Shown here piece by piece: positions 7,698 through 10,000 of a stretch of DNA of 10,000 nucleotides. Made by a program: the position numbers and the translations under genes. The stretch covers positions 44,276,624 to 44,286,623 of the forward strand of contig NC_091550.1 of NCBI RefSeq assembly GCF_042767895.1, written 5' to 3'. Source of the DNA: Penaeus vannamei. Its lineage: Eukaryota; Arthropoda; Malacostraca; Decapoda; Penaeidae. Position 1 is the first letter of the stretch; every line of letters starts with the position of its first letter. The notes under the pieces were generated by a model. It worked only from the letters and a program-made list of their open reading frames with translations. It was not told the origin of the DNA and did no database searches.

Positions 7698-7738
7698 TAT
7701 AAAACAATAGAAGATCAAAAAGATTACCGACTTCCGGT
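7698..7738 (+). promoter_or_regulatory. TATAAAA and ETS-like motif (weak)
   Basis: TATAAAA at 7698-7704, and ACTTCCGGT at 7730-7738 (complement of the ETS core CCGGAAGT) about 30 bp downstream. No gene starts here that I can support, so this is motif-level evidence only. Confidence 0.12.
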
Positions 7739-7784
7739 GTCCTCGTCTTCCCTCGAAGATTATGCGTTCGAATAAGGGTCTGTC

Positions 7785-8280
7785 TTTATCTCTAATCTAT
7801 TTTATCTATTTATCAGTATTTCATTAGCCTCAATTTCTTTGTCTTTATATTTCTTTAAGTATATCCGTATGTTCCCTCGTTTTTTTCTCTCCCTGTTTTT
7901 TTTCTGTTCATTTCTCTCTTATCTCTGTTTCCCCCTTTTTTTTTTTTGTTTCTATTTCTTGCTCGCTCGCTCTCCCCTTCCTTCCTACTTTGTCTCCCTT
8001 GTTCGCTCTTTGTTAGATATAACTATTGCTCTATTTCTTTTTTGTCGTCATCTATTTTTACAACTTCACTTTTTGTCTTTATTTCTCTATTTTCCCTTGT
8101 CCTCTCCTTTTTTTCTTTATCATTCTGTCTTCGTTATTCCGTTGCCCCGGATAACCTTTTTTCCCACCATCCTCTTCGTAAGTTTTCGTAGCCTTTCTTC
8201 TCTTTTGTTTTTCCTTACGAACGTTTATTTTTTCATTTCCCTATTTCCTTATTTTTTTTCTTTTCACCGTCGTCTCGTCC
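7785..8280. repeat. T-rich low-complexity block
   Basis: T and C predominate with runs of up to 12 T (7936-7947). There is no regular period. Plus-strand frames are Phe/Leu/Ser-rich and look like compositional artefacts rather than membrane proteins: none has residues other than those expected from T/C codons over any length. Confidence 0.75.
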
Positions 8281-8467
8281 TTTGCTAATGATCTGTTTAG
8301 TAGTAAATCATCATTACAGCGCTGTGCAGCAATTAACAGCACGGTAAATGAAGGACTGGTGTATGTAAACCACAGTCTTTTGAGAATATTGGTATTGGTA
8401 TTCCAGGGGGAAGGATAGGGATGAGGAGGGGATTGGATGAGAGGAGGAGGAGACTGATGAGAATGGC
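8281..8467. other. Unique to purine-rich spacer
   Basis: AT-rich unique sequence to about 8405, then purine-rich GGGGAAGG and GAGGAGG sequence leading into the AGT array. No gene seen. Confidence 0.55.
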
Positions 8468-8535
8468 GTAGTAGTAGTAGGAGGAGTAGTAGTAGGAGTA
8501 GTAGTAGTAGTAGGAGTAGTAGTAGTAGGAGGAGT
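8468..8535. repeat. (AGT/AGG)n trinucleotide array
   Basis: About 22 triplets mixing AGT (or GTA/TAG) and AGG. Minus-strand frames read poly-Leu or poly-Thr/Pro. The 143-codon minus frame that spans it is discussed among the rejected items. Confidence 0.92.
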
Positions 8536-8990
8536 GAGAGTGAGGACACAGCTAAAGAGTGCCAGCAAAGTGCTTCCCTCTCAAGGATCCCGTGGCACCC
8601 ACAGGCATAGCTCGGGGCCGGGTGGGAAGTATGCCGGTGGAAGGTCTCGTTAACATGTTCTATAATTGTCATTGCTTAAGAAAGGGTTTTTACTTGTCTT
8701 GTCTTTGTTTTGGACTTTGTTCTTGTTTTGAGGAAATTTAATTCCTTATGTCTGATTATTTTTATGTTTAAGGAATAACCTAAGACGAAAGCTCAAAAGA
8801 TCATGAAATTATATTCGATGAAGAATTTGCTCATACTCTAGAAATCCCCCATGATTAAGGCTGGCGATTGTGACTGGGAAAGTGGCATTGTGTGGCGACT
8901 GGCAACTCTTGGGAGTTATAGGCGGATAATTGAAGAAAAACGATAAAAAGGAAGAGATTTAAGTTTGGGAATGAGAAGCGAAATCGAATC
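8536..8990. other. Unique sequence, no gene seen
   Basis: About 455 bp of complex, mostly AT-rich sequence with frequent stops. It contains small inverted repeats: GTGCCA/TGGCAC (8559-8564 and 8593-8598), ATTCCTTA/TAAGGAAT (8741-8776) and AACTC/GAGTT (8906-8919). None has the cloverleaf geometry of a tRNA. Confidence 0.6.
8741..8776. repeat. 8-bp inverted repeat with 20-nt loop
   Basis: ATTCCTTA at 8741-8748 is exactly complementary to TAAGGAAT at 8769-8776. The stem is short and AT-rich and does not extend outward. Confidence 0.5.
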
Positions 8991-9046
8991 GCAACAACAG
9001 CAACAATTACTACTATTACTACTACTACTGCGACTACTGCTACTAA
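8991..9046. repeat. (CAA)n then (ACT)n trinucleotide array
   Basis: CAACAACAGCAACAA, then ACT triplets with ATT, GCG and GCT interruptions, ending before AATGATG. In this orientation it is roughly complementary to the AGT array at 8468-8535. Confidence 0.88.
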
Positions 9047-9117
9047 TGATGTTGATTCAATTTAAATGATGATAGACAGGAGACGAAGAGCAGGAAGAAA
9101 ACAAAATATCTTACCAT

Positions 9118-9125
9118 ATGCAAAT
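9118..9125 (+). promoter_or_regulatory. Octamer motif ATGCAAAT
   Basis: An exact match to the POU-domain octamer. It lies just upstream of the G-rich tract. A single 8-mer has weak evidential value alone. Confidence 0.15.
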
Positions 9126-9144
9126 GACCTCACTTTTTGTGGCT

Positions 9145-9239
9145 AGGGAAGGGGGAATGGGAAAGGGGGGGGGGAAGAGGGAAGGGGGATGGGAAGAGAG
9201 AAGGGGAAGGGGGAGAGGGATGGGAGAGGGGGAAGGGGG
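9145..9239 (+). repeat. G/A-rich tract with G-quadruplex motif
   Basis: Purine-rich with rare T. The stretch 9146-9174 has G runs of 3, 5, 3 and 10 separated by 2-3 nt, a canonical G4 motif. GGCTAGGGAA precedes the tract (9141) and recurs just after it (9250). Confidence 0.85.
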
Positions 9240-9345
9240 TTTTCCTTCCGGCTAGGGAACGACTTTGAACGTAATTGCTACTACTTGAAGGAACAGAAGC
9301 TAATGAACGCCGCCTTAGTCGTTGAATGTCCGGTAATTAGGATTT
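9240..9345. other. Unique spacer
   Basis: Complex sequence of about 105 bp between two purine tracts; no gene seen. Confidence 0.5.
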
Positions 9346-9600
9346 TGATGAGAGAGGGGGATGGGAGGGGGCGAGGGAGTTAAGGATCAAGGGAGCTTGG
9401 AAGGGAGGAGAAGAAGGAGGAGGAGAGATATAAAGAGAAGAAGGAAGGGAGGAGAAGGAGAGAAGAGAAGAGAAGGGGCAGAATGGGAAACGAGTGGAAT
9501 GCTTATGGGGCAGAAGCTAGTTAAGGGAGAAAGGGAGAGATGGAGAAAGAGAGAGCCAGAAAGAGATCGTGAAAAGAGGGAAAGGAAAGGGAAAGCCAAG
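9346..9600. repeat. Purine-rich low-complexity tract
   Basis: G/A-rich with GGGAGGA, GAAGAAG and AGAGAA motifs and scattered pyrimidines. The Arg/Lys/Glu-rich plus-strand frame across it is compositional. Confidence 0.82.
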
Positions 9601-9688
9601 GAGAAGACCACATCGTAGGCCGCAGAGGATCGCTTCGTCCTGTCGCGTTGAGATCTCCTCCTCGGGCCGTTGCTCTCCAGGCGGCAGC

Positions 9689-9895
9689 GGAGGAGGAGGA
9701 GGGAGGGAGGAGGGAAGGCGGGGAGGAGGGAGGAAGGAGGGAAGGAGGAGAAGGAGGGGGAGGGAGGGAGGGAGGAGGAAGGAAGGGAAGGAGGAGGGAA
9801 GGGAGAAGGAGGGGAGGGAAGGGAAGGAGGGAGGAAGGGAGGAGGAGGAGGAGGAGGTAGGAGGGAGGGAAGGAGGAGGAAGAGGAGGAGGAGGG
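9689..9895. repeat. (GGA/GGGA)n polypurine tract
   Basis: Pure G/A from 9720 to 9857 (138 nt) and 9859 to 9895, interrupted by T9858; purine-rich back to 9689. Short-period GGA, GGGA and GGAA units are mixed. Gly/Arg/Glu and Pro/Ser/Leu frames on the two strands are artefacts. Confidence 0.95.
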
Positions 9896-9918
9896 CGTGG
9901 GCGGGGGCGGTGGGCGTG
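9895..9918 (+). promoter_or_regulatory. Overlapping EGR-like, GC-box and KLF-like sites
   Basis: GCGTGGGCG (9895-9903) is the canonical Zif268/EGR1 nonamer. GCGGGGGCG (9901-9909) overlaps it and is another accepted EGR form that also contains a GC box. GTGGGCGTG (9910-9918) is a KLF/Sp-type GT box. The following bases to the window end are GC-rich and unique. A promoter at or beyond the right edge is possible but inferred. Confidence 0.3.
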
Positions 9919-9952
9919 CTTCGCTGCTTCGATGGGGGCTGAGGTTTGCTTC

Positions 9953-9960
9953 ATTTGCAT
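9953..9960 (-). promoter_or_regulatory. Octamer motif ATGCAAAT (minus strand)
   Basis: ATTTGCAT on the + strand, the exact reverse complement of the octamer at 9118. It lies 35 bp after the EGR/GC-box cluster. Confidence 0.2.
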
Positions 9961-10000
9961 GTCGGGGGAGGCCCTCGTCTACGGATGGTGCGCTGGGGTT

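Noticed and set aside
7278..7775. 165-codon frame with a signal-peptide-like N-terminus
   Set aside because: The hydrophobic start comes from T-rich sequence, and the body is Pro/Ser/Leu from the C/T-rich minisatellite. A second frame is open over much of it.
8559..8598. GTGCCA/TGGCAC hairpin, considered as part of a tRNA or small RNA
   Set aside because: There are no D, anticodon or T arms at appropriate distances and no B-box GGTTCRANTCC.
8241..8672. 143-codon minus-strand frame with a run of about 20 Leu
   Set aside because: The Leu run is the AGT/AGG array read as CTA/CTC codons. The flanks show no domain and the unique region has no splice or conservation support, though this is the most complex of the rejected frames.

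Overview
This window looks like non-coding nuclear DNA from a eukaryote, dominated by simple-sequence repeats. I find no protein-coding gene, tRNA or rRNA that I can support, and no transposon with recognisable coding sequence. The ends of any dispersed element cannot be judged without a repeat library. All long open reading frames run through low-complexity sequence (CT/GA, CA/TG, CAT/GAT, GGA or a 20-bp tandem repeat) and are open only because those repeats lack stop codons. The density and mix of repeats (long AG/CT and AC/GT dinucleotides, ATC/GAT and ACT/AGT trinucleotides, polypurine islands) would suit a penaeid shrimp or other decapod crustacean, whose genomes are known to be unusually microsatellite-rich. 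That assignment is an inference; other repeat-rich invertebrates remain possible.

Layout, left to right. Positions 1-228 are a compound TG/GA/GT microsatellite. Positions 418-545 are an imperfect CAT array, followed by about 600 bp of AT-rich unique sequence. Positions 1171-3195 alternate between pyrimidine-rich and purine-rich + strand, interrupted by two short CpG-rich islands. The first island (1728-1976) has exon-like features. A third CpG-rich island lies at 3196-3400, with four tandem GCCC units. More CT arrays occupy 3522-3859. Positions 4021-4696 hold the most structured element: a 20-bp minisatellite of 33 units in perfect 20-bp register, with higher-order structure. Positions 5192-5896 consist of two 24-bp minisatellite blocks with a matching order of variants, on either side of a (TC)50 core. 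A GC-rich island (6000-6215) precedes a 323-bp uninterrupted alternating purine-pyrimidine CA array (6259-6581). After that come two G-quadruplex motifs (6767-6862), a GAT array (6916-6978), a C/T-rich block with a repeated 14-nt core (7389-7690), a T-rich block (7785-8280), an AGT/AGG array (8468-8535), an ACT array (8991-9046), and purine-rich blocks that fill much of 9145-9895. The right edge carries overlapping EGR-like and GC-box motifs, which may mark a promoter beginning beyond the window.

Nothing here shows genes working together. The window reads as intergenic or intronic sequence. Its interest lies in repeat architecture: higher-order minisatellite blocks, Z-DNA, H-DNA and G4-prone tracts, and a few CpG-rich islands between arrays that could hold regulatory DNA or a short exon.
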